Assembly (NCBI GenBank): GCA_002946415.1
Contig: NJPS01000079.1
Coordinates: 868,001-932,000, forward strand
Length of the DNA: 64,000 nt
Direction: 5' to 3'
Origin: Rutstroemia sp. NJR-2017a BVV2
Lineage: Eukaryota; Ascomycota; Leotiomycetes; Helotiales; Rutstroemiaceae
The position numbers and the translations under genes are program-made. Shown here piece after piece: positions 33,228-45,303 of this stretch. Each line of letters starts with the position of its first letter. Positions within the stretch are counted from its first letter, which is position 1. A model generated the notes under the pieces. The model was not told where the DNA came from, made no database searches, and saw only the letters and a list, made by a program, of their open reading frames with translations.

Positions 33228-34896
33228 CTACCCTTCCATCTTAACGTCTTCTTCCACAGCCGGATTCCTGCCCAGGTTTTTGAGTAGGTAACTACGTTTG
33301 AAATACTCGTTTGGATGAACGATTGTCTCTAATTGCGCTGCCCCCCATGTTCCGTCGTCTTTCACTTTCCTGATTTCTTGTTTATGGACGTAGTCGAATA
33401 CTCTGATTCATGGAGTCAGTATGATTGGAAGAATGCAGCATATGATATGAGAGTGCGTACCTATTACACGCCAAATGGAACTTCTGCTTCTCCTTATCTT
33501 CCTTCACGCCTCTTAGTACTTCTTGGTCTTTGATGCCAATAGTTTGTAATAACGATGTCAGGTTATCCAAGCTGAAATGTCTGTAAGGGCAACCATGCGA
33601 TTCTCCCGGTCCGGGCGGATGTTCTGTGAGTATTTTCTGACAACTAAATGGAGAATATCCGTTTCCTCTTCGGTTTGAGTCTCCTCCAACATCGCCATAT
33701 GCATGGCGAACATTATACCTGTATTCCTTGTTGAAAACATCGTCTGTAATCTTATTGAAGGATGTTCTCCAGAAGACAAGAGCTTCTTCCAGGTTCAATC
33801 CGATTCCCTTGAGGAAAAGTGTGTATTGTAGACGACCATAATGTTTGAGATGTGCATCGCGACGAAGGTTGCGGTGGAGGTTTTGCATGCAGAGTGGGAA
33901 TGATGAGGAGAGGACGTCGACGTTGCGGGCGGAGATATCAGCACCCGGAAGTGAGGTGGTTGAACTGGAGTAACTGGCATCCGGCGTAGTGAAATTCTGA
34001 GAAAGGTGGTTGAGGATTGGAGTTAGTCGATCATCTTCATCGAGACGAGGAAGTGCGCGAGATGTGAGCTGCCAAAGTTAGCCAAGTATCCACAACCAAG
34101 TACAAATCTGCATACCTCTAGAGCTTTATCCAACCGGCTGGTGAATTCTGCAACAACCATAGATAATTGTTCCCGAACATGAACGTATGCTTTTCCACCC
34201 TTCAAGAATACTCTCCTGCTTTCAATCAATTCCGGGACTCTCTCCCAATCAACCTTGAAAAATTCCTCTGTTTCAATCAACTTGATCGCCGCACCAGCCG
34301 ATGATGCCCTCAGCTGTTCAGCATATTTCATTTTTTCATCTTGAGTGACCGTCTCCCAATCTAGGTCCAATTCATTCACGAAAGCCTTTCGTTCCCTCAG
34401 ATCATCCACCTGGAACCGCAAACGGAATAGCATAGATTCAACACGGGAGAACCGTCTTCGCAGATCCTCAGTCGACGCAAATGCTAATCGGAGGATGAAA
34501 TGGCTGTAATGATCCTTTTGTCTTTCGGCTTGTACAATAGCAGACCCAGCTGAATTAGGAGAAAGAGGTAGGTATTTGTTGAGGAGCGGCTTCATATGTT
34601 CAGCTGTTTCGGCGGGGGTTTTGTTTCTGAATGAACATGCTTCGAGTTCGGCGAGAACTGTTTCTCTTGTCAATATGCGATTAAGTGTGTACGCCCTGGA
34701 TTTTCATACCTCTGAGACGGTCGATAGCCCATTGTTCAAATTGTTCGAGGGTTATATCTGCGGTGGGAGGAATGGCATAAAAGTTCAACCGGTAAGGATA
34801 AGTCAGACCTTTGTAGGCTGGTTTCTCTTCAAACTGAGTCTTTCTATAATCCGGCTTCTGCCTTTTCGAAAGTCTTGACGGGTCTTGTCGAATCAT
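33228..34896 (-). CDS. PRI2: DNA primase large subunit
   Basis: Four exons: 34710-34896, 34116-34657, 33461-34068 and 33228-33402, joined in frame to 503 residues. The start MIRQDPSRLSKRQ fits the short basic N-terminus of fungal family members; a GTG nine bases upstream was not used. N-terminal marks are YPYRLNFYAIPPTADITLEQ and EQWAIDRLR. The C-terminal domain carries four well-spaced cysteines in PLCMQNLH, FSCQKIL, GCPYRHF and HLACN, which bind the 4Fe-4S cluster of the PriL/Pri2 C-terminal domain. The protein partners Pri1 and DNA polymerase alpha and makes RNA primers at replication forks in the nucleus. A core housekeeping gene, it marks where the metabolite region ends. Confidence 0.95.
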
Positions 34897-36106
34897 TTTG
34901 TTCACTTTTCAGTATGTCGTCGTGGTATAAACTGTCGAATTCTTATTCTCGTCCGGACATTTGATATGAGGGGGACGCGTTGATGAGATTGGAAGACGCG
35001 ACGCGCTTGGTTTTTGGGCTGCCGTAGTAAAGTACAAATTCGGCGGGGATTTAAGACCATAATGGCACAATCTATCAAAGTCAGGTAATTTCTTAACCCG
35101 TGCAGACGGTGAAGCCGTTCAATGACTCGGGTCATCTTTTCACCCTCGTGCAATTAAACTCAAGCATCATCATGTTTAAGGTTTACAATATACTCTGACG
35201 TGATGGAGGCTGTTATTCCACACTCCATGCTTGCCCTTGACGCCAAGTATAACTTAGAGAGAACAACGTCGTCAAAGAGAAACATTCCCTCTATCAGCCG
35301 CAGCCCAAGTACCCATTTTCAGCTTCAATTCAACCTATCATTCAAAAATGTCTTATATCCCAAAGTCCCATCACCTCAGCTCAACGCCTCCATCCTAAGG
35401 TTTAAAAAGCAGTAAGCGAGTCAGGCATCAAAACCCCCCTTTCACAGCGTGGGGGCTAGAACGTCTGATGTGCAACAAGAAGTAAACCTTGCAGTCACTA
35501 AGAAAAATCCCAGCAGAAGATCCCTCGAGACGATGAGGCACGGTGATAGCAAGTGTTACACGAAATTCCCGTAATGATTACTGTCCTTTTGCTTTTGTTG
35601 AGGTGAGGTGTTGGGCGGGATGCGGTCGTTTTCTACCTCTTTCTCCTCCTGCTCGCATTGATTATGATTTTTGAAATATCTGCTCTATCTCAATGATGTT
35701 GGTTTACATGACTGCGATGATAGCGACGGTGGAGGAGGTTCGATGGATAGATTCTTGTTGTGGGTGGGCAGAGATGTTCTTTCCTTGGCTCCCAGCCTGA
35801 CCTTCGAGTCGTTATTTCCCTTTACTACGAGCATAACAATGCTTTTATCCTTTAAGAGTCTCTCTGCGGATCCATCAGTCGTTCTGGATACTATCTTTTA
35901 TCGATATACACACTTTACCACGAATTGGTTGACAATACGATATCCTTTCATCGCTCATAGCTACACTTATCCACGTTAGCACCAAGCATCGTATACAAAC
36001 AACAGTATCAACACAAGATCGAAACCAAAGTATCATCAACCTCGGCACAAGATCGAAACCAGAACATTATCTACATCATACAAAAGATACTATACCTCAT
36101 CCCACG
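34897..36106. promoter_or_regulatory. Divergent intergenic region of PRI2 and the next gene
   Basis: 1.2 kb between two divergent start codons. Just before 36107 a leader repeats CAAGATCGAAACCA twice (about 36018-36031 and 36050-36063). No gene was called; plus-strand frames here start without ATG or lack domains. Confidence 0.4.
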
Positions 36107-37903
36107 ATGCCGGTCCTCCGCTTCGTCCAAGACCCCACCCAGAAACCTCTCCTCACCCTCACCCCCTCTCCCACATACCTCCCACCCAGCATGCCCACAA
36201 CCACACTCCCACCCACAACCCTCCCCCCCCTCATCACCCACACCCACACCCACACCGACATCCACACCGCAACCCACACCCTAACCAAAACCACCACCAC
36301 ACACCTCACCTCCTCGACCTCCACACCCACCCCCCACAACTGGCCCTCCAACCTCGCCGTCTCCCCCCTAAACTTCATGTACATCGTGGCCGCCTGCGTC
36401 TGCTTCACCATCCTCCTCAGTTTGTGCTGCTGCACGGACAACGTGGGGCGATACATCAAAGCGCGGAGCCGCAGTGGAGGGGCCACGGTGCAGGCGTCGC
36501 CTATGTGGATTTCGGGGTTGGATGGGTTGGCGGAGGAAGGGGAGAGGGGGAGACGGAGGAGGAGGGAGGGGGAGACGGATTTTGAGTCAGGTGAGGAGTC
36601 GAGTTCGAGTGAGAGGGAGAGGATGGAGGTGGTGAGTGCTGCTGTGCGAGAAGAGGGAGAGGGGTATGAGCTGGATACTCTTACGTCACTTGGACGGGTA
36701 CACACGCATTCTCCATCCGCACCAGAATGTCTAGAGGAACCATCCGAGCTCCCACCAGTCGACAGCGTACACGCACTTTCGCCTTCGCCTTCGCTACAGC
36801 CTATACCTACTCCTCCTCCACATCTCCCCGAACCCACGCGCCCCGCACCTGCAGCTCCGCTTCTACCAGAAACAACTTCGTCTTCCTCCTCCTCTTCTTC
36901 TTCCTTTTCCCCAACTCCCCTCAACTCCCTCCTCCCAGCCACTCTCCGCGGCGGCTCCGCTCCCTCGACTTGGCTTGCTATTCCGCGGAAAGCATCAAGA
37001 TTATTCTCTTCCTCGTCGTACTCGTTTCAATCCAACTCCAAACCATACGAATCCTCCCTTGCTAATCCTACCCCTCACCCCCAAGACGAAATCTTCCACA
37101 CCGCGCACTCGCACATACAACCTTGGGTTGACGGCAAACCGCGCACAAGCAGTACGCAGTTCTCGTTTAGTGCGAGTGAGGGGAGTGATGCGGATATTGT
37201 TATTGGTGGGGGGATGGGGATGGGTTTGAATTTGGGGATAGGAATTGGGGTGAGGAGGTTTAGGGAGAGGGTTTGGAGGAGGATTTCGAGGGGGGAGTTG
37301 AAGGTGGAAAGGGGGGAGGGGGTGGATGGGAGAGATGTTGGGGGGTATGTGGATAGTGATGGGAAACATGGTGATGATGGGAAAGAAGCGGTTGGAATAA
37401 AAAGGTCGTATTTTCTAAATCAGGCGGGAGAGCAGGATATTGGTGTTCGTGGTGATTTCCACAGCAACGGGCCAGACAATAAAGGTCTGGTGGATTTATC
37501 TTCAGCTTTCTCGGACACGCAACTGGAAGCGAGATCGGCACCAGCTGCGAGAATAGCTAAACTGGAAGAAATAGTGGCGCAGGAAGAGAAAGAGAAAGCT
37601 GCGGATCAGGTGCTGGGAACGGGGGGTTTGGGAGAGGGAAATGGAGAAGGTGTGAGGAAGGGAGAAGTTAGGCATTGGCAGGCGAGGAGCCGGGGGGTGG
37701 AGAGTAGTGGGAGTGGGGGTGTATGTATGGAGATGGAGGAAGGGGTAGGGAGGGATGAAGAAGGACGCAGGGAGGAGAGAAGAGAGAGGAAGAGGGGACG
37801 GTTGGCGTTGTTGATGGTTAGGGGTGGGGGTGGAAGTGGTGTTGGAATGGGGACGGGAATGGGGATGGAAGTTGTGAAGATGGATTTTAAGGGGGGCGAG
37901 TGA
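36107..37903 (+). CDS. Low-complexity single-pass membrane protein, 598 aa
   Basis: One uninterrupted frame starting MPVLRFVQD. Residues 15-85 are a Thr/Pro/His-rich ectodomain-like stretch with a THTHTHTD repeat. A single membrane helix lies at about 92-111 (MYIVAACVCFTILLSLCCC), its cytoplasmic side capped by several cysteines and basic residues. The remaining ~480 residues are Ser, Pro, Glu and Gly-rich with a poly-Ser block. The architecture resembles fungal WSC-like or mucin-type sensors, but no WSC domain or signal peptide is seen. No family is recognised. Strong strand bias (C-rich then G-rich) also produces a 281-residue antisense frame, which I regard as a shadow. Confidence 0.6.
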   Translation: MPVLRFVQDPTQKPLLTLTPSPTYLPPSMPTTTLPPTTLPPLITHTHTHTDIHTATHTLTKTTTTHLTSSTSTPTPHNWPSNLAVSPLNFMYIVAACVCFTILLSLCCCTDNVGRYIKARSRSGGATVQASPMWISGLDGLAEEGERGRRRRREGETDFESGEESSSSERERMEVVSAAVREEGEGYELDTLTSLGRVHTHSPSAPECLEEPSELPPVDSVHALSPSPSLQPIPTPPPHLPEPTRPAPAAPLLPETTSSSSSSSSSFSPTPLNSLLPATLRGGSAPSTWLAIPRKASRLFSSSSYSFQSNSKPYESSLANPTPHPQDEIFHTAHSHIQPWVDGKPRTSSTQFSFSASEGSDADIVIGGGMGMGLNLGIGIGVRRFRERVWRRISRGELKVERGEGVDGRDVGGYVDSDGKHGDDGKEAVGIKRSYFLNQAGEQDIGVRGDFHSNGPDNKGLVDLSSAFSDTQLEARSAPAARIAKLEEIVAQEEKEKAADQVLGTGGLGEGNGEGVRKGEVRHWQARSRGVESSGSGGVCMEMEEGVGRDEEGRREERRERKRGRLALLMVRGGGGSGVGMGTGMGMEVVKMDFKGGE

Positions 37904-40900
37904 GCGGTTTGAGTGAGTTGGTGGTGGAGAGGAAATGATAGTGGAACATTAGAGTCAGGAGGGATTGGAAAGAGAGGAGTGGGTCGGAGTGTGTGTATGA
38001 GAGCTTCTGATGAAGAAAATGTGAGGAGAGTATGATTACAGAGGGGGAGGCGGAAACAGACATACAACTAGAAATGGACCTAAACATAGTTAATTAGACA
38101 AGAAAAGAAATACACTTAATGCATAAAGCACAAGTCCATTAGATACTTTGGCACATCGATAGTTAGTAATAGTGGACGTGATTTGCGGTTATGGAAGAGG
38201 ACGAATGCAACCCAGCAGACGAGGACTAACTGTCAGCCGTGTTTTAACGCAAGCGTAAGGTGAAAACGGCTGGGTATGGTGAGAGGCTGGATGAAAATCT
38301 ATCAGTTTAAGATACAACGGGGATGGCTATGATGTTAATGAAGTTGCTATCTGTGAAGGGTGGTCAGAGGCGAGAGTGGCGAAGGGATAATAACCGGTAT
38401 CATCAGCGCTTCTCGCTGTCTGGATGTTTATGATCAACGTCTTCGAGATAGACAATGCTTTCAACGTGCTTCTTCCCGTTCACTGAAAGAACCAAGGGGT
38501 GAAGAGAAGCCTTGCGGTTGCCCGAGTGAGCCGCACGGCCGGGCTAGCTAGCGAAGGACTGGATTGACGGAATGGGGTAAACTGTACGTTGACGCATCTC
38601 AAGAACGTCGCAGACTGTACGTATGTATAATGATCATATGTAGTCCAGTGTGCACATGAGAAAGAAGTACCTCGACCCTGGCTGTGGCAGGTAGCTAGGC
38701 TTAGTCAAGTCAATATGATAGCATATCACGCAGTCTTCATAATTCCACCATAGCAGAAGCATATCCCTTCAAGCACAGAATCAAGGTATCACATCCACAA
38801 CACCAATCATCTAGCAACACAAAACAAAACCCTCAACGCACTCAATCATAAACCCGACATCCCTCTGCATCGGGCATTGATAATCACTCCGCATGCAAGA
38901 TAAATTAGCCATGTCATGTCAGCACGCACACGGACATACCCCAACTTTCCGTACCTCTCCGCCTCCACATGCACCGCACAGTACCGTACCGCGCACATGT
39001 TTCATGTGACATTTCGGCGACAGATGTGCCGTAGCCGTAAGTCAATGTAGCCGAAATCGGATAGCATTGCTGTAGCACTGTACCGAAAGAAGCAATATCA
39101 TGACGATCATACCATGAATGACGCCTGGATTTGGGTTTGTGCGATGTTTGGAAGACGGCTTGGACCGAAATTGATGCCAAGAGTTTGCATGTGGTCATCT
39201 GAAGCTACTTGCGAGGGAGGTTGGGGAAATGAAGATAGTGCATGGTAGGTACAGTAGGAGGTTCCCCGGATATGCAATGTGGGATTGTGCTCTCGCCGTC
39301 TGACTTTGTATGTAAGAATACTAGGTAGTGATTGGGTTGAATTGATTGGATTCTTTCGTTTTAATTTTGATAATGCGATAGCTTGCCTTTTTGCGTGTTC
39401 TGGAATGATGATCCTCAGCGTAGCTTTTCGGGGTAGGAAAAAGAACGTAAATAGAAGGACGGAGATGAGCAACAAAACACGCAATCAAGACAGTAAAAAT
39501 CGTCACTTAAATTTAAACCACCTAGGGCTAATATCATTGAATGGCAGGCTATGACCGCGTGCGTCATGTCGTGATGAAGAGACTCACTTGAAGCTCTCAA
39601 TTCGACCTCTATTGATGCGGAAAATCATGGTGCGATTGGAAAAGCTACCCTTGAGAGCACATGATGAATCGAGTCCCGGATGAAGCTAGGACTGCTTCGT
39701 GGAGTATCTCGGTATGAAGGACAAGGTTTTTATGGTAGTATGGTCTACGGCGAATGGTAGCACTTGGGTAGCACAGCACAAAAGAGTTGCCGACGAGGAG
39801 GATCTCCATACATTAGCTTGGAAGTTCTCCTTTAGCCCCACTCTCCGATAACTCATCACAGCAACAGAACAGACGAGGTGAAATTGTCCCAACTTTCCCT
39901 GAGCGCCGACATAGCTCCTTCGCTGGATAACATATTAGCAACGTTTGTCTCACTTTCTGCCACATCCGACATCCACTATACCCAAGCTCCTCTGTGATCT
40001 CAATATACCCGGCCAATACGCCGAGTTCCGATCTGGTTCTTATCTTTTTTAATATATATAAATCTACCAGATGGAAAATGATCATTATATCAAAGGCATA
40101 AAGATAGTCGTCATACGTAGTCCGGGGGGTTTTATCCATCAACCATTGGCATTCATGTCCACCCACACCTCATCGGGAATTCAGAAAATAGAAGAGGCTT
40201 GTTCTTCAAGTGCCGAAGCGATAAAGTGGCCACTTACAGGCGTGCCAACAGATGCATCCTTAACAGGGGACCCTCTATGGAGAAAATCATCGTGTGCGTG
40301 ATACTTAACGGGTGATGCTTAATGCGATTGCGACGACATGATTCGATGGAGGTTGTGGAGGAGAATAGCACGGATGTTTACTCGCGTGAACGACTCCAAG
40401 ACTCCAAGCAATGAGGGACCGAATTCTAGACGACTGACTCTTGCTTATCTTCTACAGAATTAAGAGATTGATGATCGACCGATCGGAGCCAACCTGATGG
40501 AGCAAAAAGGCAGGAAGGAGGGCATGAAAAGGCATGAAAAGGCATGAAAAAAGGTACCGAAAAGACCAGGGTGGTTGTATGGTGTATACGGTGGGGGCGG
40601 ATTGGATGCGTTGTTAGTAATATTTTCGCATTTTCGCATTTGCCATTTGCCCATTCAATCGCCTGCTGTTGGCTGCACTTCGGTCGAAATACATACCAGT
40701 ACAAGCAAGGACTTCGCTCTCACCCACCGCGCACCAACTACTTACCGTGCCAAAATCCTTCAATTTCCTCCTCGGCCATGATCCATGGATAAAAACGGGC
40801 ACCGCAACCCTATTTGCATTAAGCTCGGAAAAAGTAAAGATCCATCTGCATTCAAGAGGTCAGCCGTGAGTAGGATCTTGGGTTCTACGCCGGGGACTGT

Positions 40901-42240
40901 GGTCTTTGGTACTGGTCGTCGTACAGTGGTGAATGCGACCCGAGAATTCAGATGAACGGACGGCTAATCTCTTCATAATACGGGTGTGCCTGAGCAGACA
41001 ACAGTTGGTGTCAGACTGTCAGTACGACGTCGTGTTTGAAGGTTTGAGGGTTTGGGGGTCCTGTGCGTGCGTGCGTGCGTGCGGACGGGCGGGCATGAGG
41101 AACAATTTAAACGGCGCAATGATTTCTTGCAGCAGGAGGAGCTGGTGGTGTGCGCGCGTTTGTGCGCTGCAATCTGCTCTTGCTTACTTCCTGCAATGCA
41201 CTGCTTTTAGATGTGTGAATATCAGTAGTATCAGTGCTTTGTCTCATGTCTTCCCCTCAATATCTGGTAAAAGATCCAAGGATCGAAGGTACGGCGATAC
41301 ACAGCAAGCAAGACCCGTGAATGCGAAGACCTCTGTATCCAAGATGTTCCCTACGGTAATACGGTGATTTGATGCGGAGCGCGGGCGGCATGAAGGGAAA
41401 AAAGAGAGAAAACTCGGATCATTTTCTTCACGTCTTCATTTCAAAATTCTTCCCAATAGTCGTAGTCGTAGCTGATAGGTCGAATTCTTCCAGAAGGACC
41501 CATCTGGGGCATAAGGAGCGCCGGTATCTGTTTTTTCTGGCATAACTAAAGCTGATCAGCAACGGTAGTGGCAGACGGTCTGCGGCTATGAATCCACTCA
41601 CGAGCCTTCGTTCAATATGGCCGTCCCTTGCCATTACTGTAGCCATTAGCCCAACTGTTTACGGCGTGTTGTGGTGCCACACTTGAAGATACAATAATGT
41701 AACACTGTTTATCTTTTGGGGCGCCGTGCAGTTTGTGCAGCTTGTGCAGGTGAGAACGCCGAGAAAAAGCTTGGAAGGACAAGGGGAAGGACAGAGTCAG
41801 AGAGTGCAGCAATTGAATTCGCTCGTCTAATAAATAAAAAATGCCTGAGCACTCAGTGCACTCCACACCCAGCACACCCATTTTGAGCACAGAGCACCGC
41901 TAAACACCAAGGAATTCTACCCTTCCTCAAACATCTCTACACACACATACACATTTACACATATCAAATCCACATATTCGCCCAATTCTTTCAATTCAAG
42001 GTAATCGCTCTTTCAATATCTTGAATGATTACCACTCTCTCCCCTTCCATATCCATACTCACGAGTGAGATCCTTCGACGCTCGACAAGCCTTATGAGTC
42101 AACTCTTTTGGAGGAAAGGATAGTTGTTTCGTTTCGTTTTATTCCGCCGTGGATTCATTCCACTTGATTTCGTTTCCGAAGCTCCCATTCAAGCTGGCTC
42201 GGAACGTCGCTCTGGGTCAGCAATTCCACCAAGAGGTCGC
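37904..42240. other. 4.3-kb stretch without a supported gene
   Basis: Read on both strands, this region offers only short frames without domain content. Visible structure: three perfect copies of GGCATGAAAA at 40521-40550, two TTTTCGCA units at about 40623-40638, and a GTGC/GCGT microsatellite at about 41066-41083. The last 200-300 bp have long pyrimidine-rich leader character and probably form the promoter and 5' UTR of the AcrB-like gene. A long noncoding RNA or a gene with many small exons cannot be excluded. Confidence 0.45.
40521..40550. repeat. Three-copy 10-bp tandem repeat
   Basis: Three perfect tandem copies of GGCATGAAAA. No coding frame surrounds it. Confidence 0.9.
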
Positions 42241-45200
42241 ATGCCTCGTACTCCCTCCACCTCGAAGCGACACCAAGGCGCTGCGAATGTACGCGACACA
42301 AGACATGACAATGGTCTTGTAGGTCCTGGCAAAAGGGTACAACGCCAAAAAAGTAATGGGCATATTAATGGACATGCGAACGCCTCTGATGCTATCCCCT
42401 CGACACCGTCTCCTGCGACCCCGCCACCAACGAACGGACACGCGAGAGTACCTGGACACGCTGACAATACATCCGAACACAAGATGGCAGGAGATTTGGT
42501 GAGGAGGACTTCCGTCAGTGGCCATTCCGACTCTTCTTCAGATGCCTACAATGTTCCTACCGTCGTTTTCCCTCAGGAACATCATCGCCATATCAATGTC
42601 AACTCTGCCAAGAACCCCTCGGTACACCGTGATTCTGGCCCCTGGCATTATGTGCGGACCGTCTTGACCTCTTGTCCGATCTCTGATACCATCGCCATTC
42701 TCATTGTCCTTCTGCAGATCCCGCCGACCTTCTTGTCGATCATCCAGTTATTGTTTGCTACCCTGACCTTTGTCCCTCCTTCCATCACTGCGAATTCGGC
42801 TCTGAGTTTCACAGATATCTTCGAGGGGACATTGGGTACACCGTCCTTGGCTACGATTATGGTGGTTGATGTCTTCTTTCTTTCAATCTGGTTATTCTTA
42901 TGGAGCCCCCTACAAGATTTCGTGTTGCAGTTTGCACAGTCGGTCATCGCACTAACCCTCGGTGGTGGTATTAGTGGCAAGGAAGCTGGTATGAAGAACG
43001 TGTTCCTGTGTTTTGGTTATATCTCGCTCTCTCACTACTATCAAAATGGCAATATCAAGTCTGCCGGGCTTCGAGCCATACTTTCGTCGCCTCGGGGTCT
43101 CCTCGGGACTTCAGACTCGGATGATCCTCTCGAACCTATATCATCTCACAGCAGAAAAGGACCACAAGGCTGGATTAAGAGTGTTCTTGCTATTCATATT
43201 CTGACGCAAGGGGTGGTTCGATATATCCGAGACTGGTATGTGAGGAGAGAAAAGCGGGATCATTCATCGTCAAATACTGGTGATCCTGAAGCAGCGAAGG
43301 GTTCTGCAGATGGGAACAACGATTCATCCACGACAAGCTCGCAAGCACACGATACGGAGTCTACAAGTTCTTTACACGCCAACCATACAGCTATAACATC
43401 CAGGAAGAGAAGAAAGCAAAGCGCACAAGTTCGTATACAACAGCCATTATGGGCAGCCTTGGCAAGCACGAAAATTGTTATGGTCAAAGAGTATGAAACA
43501 TCACACGCAGCAGCAGAGTCAGCCGGCACCAATGCAACTGATGCCAGTAACCTTGGAAATGCACCTTTTAGCACCGAAGCAGATCGAGTATGGATAACTC
43601 ATGTAGGGTCTGACGAAGTCTCATTTAGCACCAGCCATTTTCCTAATCATACCATTCCCGAAGACGACCAGGAGGGAAGTAAAGATTCAGAGACAGGGGG
43701 CGTAGATAAGAGGTATCCATTCTATGTCAAGGTCAATCAGACACATTGGCAACCAACAAAAGTTAAGGCCATCGTTGACCCAAATCTTCCGGCTGGCCAG
43801 AATATCTGCTGGAGCGGAGAAATTTTTGGTCTAGCACCATTAAACAACTACGAATGTGAGTTCGTTAGTACCGTTGACAGCACTGTCATTTTCTCCACTA
43901 GCGTTCGAACCCTACCTCCCTCTGATACAGCAACTGCTGCTACTCTTACCCCTCTTCCCCCTCAGGTTTCTGGACGACCAGGATCACCAAGCACCACCAT
44001 CAAAGCCTCCATCGCTTCATCCGAGGCCAAGTTAGTTGAAGAACGCAATCGCCAGAAACGAGAACGCAAGGAACAGCGAACTAAGCTCACTGCCATTCGC
44101 AAAGATATTGAGAGACTCAATAGTTCTATCTCCTCTTCTGGTGGGAACGATGATCGCCTGCGTCAAAAAGTTCAACAAGTCAAGCTCCACATGAAGCAAG
44201 CCGAGGATGCCATCGAGACACTCACCAGCGAAATCGAAGCAGTAGACAAACTTCCATCCACTTCCAACGACTCTTCCTATATTTCGGCCAAAGCAGCATA
44301 CCGAAAACAAAAGGAACTCCACGAGAAGTCAAAATCCGAGTTCAACCAATTCAAGGCATCGGCAGAACAATCTATTGCCTCCTTGACCGCCGAGCTTACA
44401 ACGATTGTCGGAAAATGTGAGCGGATGCAAGCTCGAAGCACTAAACTTTCAGAACAGCAAGAACGTATTGCTGAGGCAAATGCCAAGGGGTTAGATGAGC
44501 AGCAACGTCGAGAGAGGGAGCGTGCCGCGAAGGAAGAAGACAGAAGAAGGAAGGACGCTTCCCTGATGGAACAAGAGAATAACTATCATGCTTCATGTGT
44601 ACTCCTCAATGAGCAGCTCGTCCAGCTCTGTCATTTGATGGAGAGAGCTCGAGAAAACATGCAGCAGGAAGCTATCGCATCATCTGCTCCCTGGACTACT
44701 GAAGCTTCCATGTCCGGTTTCCCAGCTTACGCACCCATCCCTGCCATGCAGTCCAATTTCATCAACTCTTCAATGCTCGGCGCTATCGGTAACACGCCCC
44801 GACGTCGCGGAAGAAGCTCTAGCATGCTCAGCAACGAATCTGGCTTCACCCAAGGCTCCGACGACGACAACACCAACCCTTACTACGGACCCCAAAACCA
44901 AACCCTCCCTCAACCCCAACAACAATACATTTCCGCCCCGTTCAACCAATCCTCCAGTTCCTTTGCACCCGCGTTCCGCCCCCCTCCTCAACAATCCTAC
45001 AGCGATCCAAACACTGCATCAGCAATGATGTACCAGCCTCAGCCCCCGCGTAAAGGTAGCTCTGGATCCGGCGGATCCGGCTCGGCCTCGCATTTCCCTA
45101 CGCTTTCGAATCCGTATCCGGCACAGAGCTCGGGTTCTGGCAGCAGCAGGGGCAGCATCGGCGACCCGAAGAGTCCGGCTCCAGGCCATGCTTCGTTGCC

Positions 45201-45303
45201 GAGTAGTGGGTTTGGTGCGATTGGTAGTGGAATGGGTACGGCGAGGTCGGGGTTGGGTCATGTGAATGCGGGGGGAAATTTGAGGGCTTTTTGGGATAAT
45301 TGA
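42241..45303 (+). CDS. acrB: AcrB-like ubiquitination-network signalling protein
   Basis: A single frame of 1020 residues from ATG 42241 (MPRTPSTSKRHQG). The open frame runs 39 codons further upstream, but this start matches the Arg/His-rich beginning usual in this family, followed by GLVGPGKRVQRQKSNGHING. Membrane segments lie at about 145-180 (SDTIAILIVLLQIPPTFLS) and 210-250 (IMVVDVFFLSIWLFLWS). A long coiled coil at about 600-830 is rich in Lys, Glu and Gln (RQKRERKEQRTKL, EQQRREREREAAK-like). The C-terminus is Gln/Pro/Ser/Gly-rich. This is the layout of Aspergillus AcrB, linked genetically to the CreB/CreC deubiquitination pathway and resistance to acriflavine. The family assignment is from memory of that layout. 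Confidence 0.8.
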   Translation: MPRTPSTSKRHQGAANVRDTRHDNGLVGPGKRVQRQKSNGHINGHANASDAIPSTPSPATPPPTNGHARVPGHADNTSEHKMAGDLVRRTSVSGHSDSSSDAYNVPTVVFPQEHHRHINVNSAKNPSVHRDSGPWHYVRTVLTSCPISDTIAILIVLLQIPPTFLSIIQLLFATLTFVPPSITANSALSFTDIFEGTLGTPSLATIMVVDVFFLSIWLFLWSPLQDFVLQFAQSVIALTLGGGISGKEAGMKNVFLCFGYISLSHYYQNGNIKSAGLRAILSSPRGLLGTSDSDDPLEPISSHSRKGPQGWIKSVLAIHILTQGVVRYIRDWYVRREKRDHSSSNTGDPEAAKGSADGNNDSSTTSSQAHDTESTSSLHANHTAITSRKRRKQSAQVRIQQPLWAALASTKIVMVKEYETSHAAAESAGTNATDASNLGNAPFSTEADRVWITHVGSDEVSFSTSHFPNHTIPEDDQEGSKDSETGGVDKRYPFYVKVNQTHWQPTKVKAIVDPNLPAGQNICWSGEIFGLAPLNNYECEFVSTVDSTVIFSTSVRTLPPSDTATAATLTPLPPQVSGRPGSPSTTIKASIASSEAKLVEERNRQKRERKEQRTKLTAIRKDIERLNSSISSSGGNDDRLRQKVQQVKLHMKQAEDAIETLTSEIEAVDKLPSTSNDSSYISAKAAYRKQKELHEKSKSEFNQFKASAEQSIASLTAELTTIVGKCERMQARSTKLSEQQERIAEANAKGLDEQQRRERERAAKEEDRRRKDASLMEQENNYHASCVLLNEQLVQLCHLMERARENMQQEAIASSAPWTTEASMSGFPAYAPIPAMQSNFINSSMLGAIGNTPRRRGRSSSMLSNESGFTQGSDDDNTNPYYGPQNQTLPQPQQQYISAPFNQSSSSFAPAFRPPPQQSYSDPNTASAMMYQPQPPRKGSSGSGGSGSASHFPTLSNPYPAQSSGSGSSRGSIGDPKSPAPGHASLPSSGFGAIGSGMGTARSGLGHVNAGGNLRAFWDN

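Noticed and set aside
36097..36942. 281-codon minus-strand Gly/Val/Ser-rich frame
   Set aside because: Antisense shadow of the one-TM protein in a skewed composition region.
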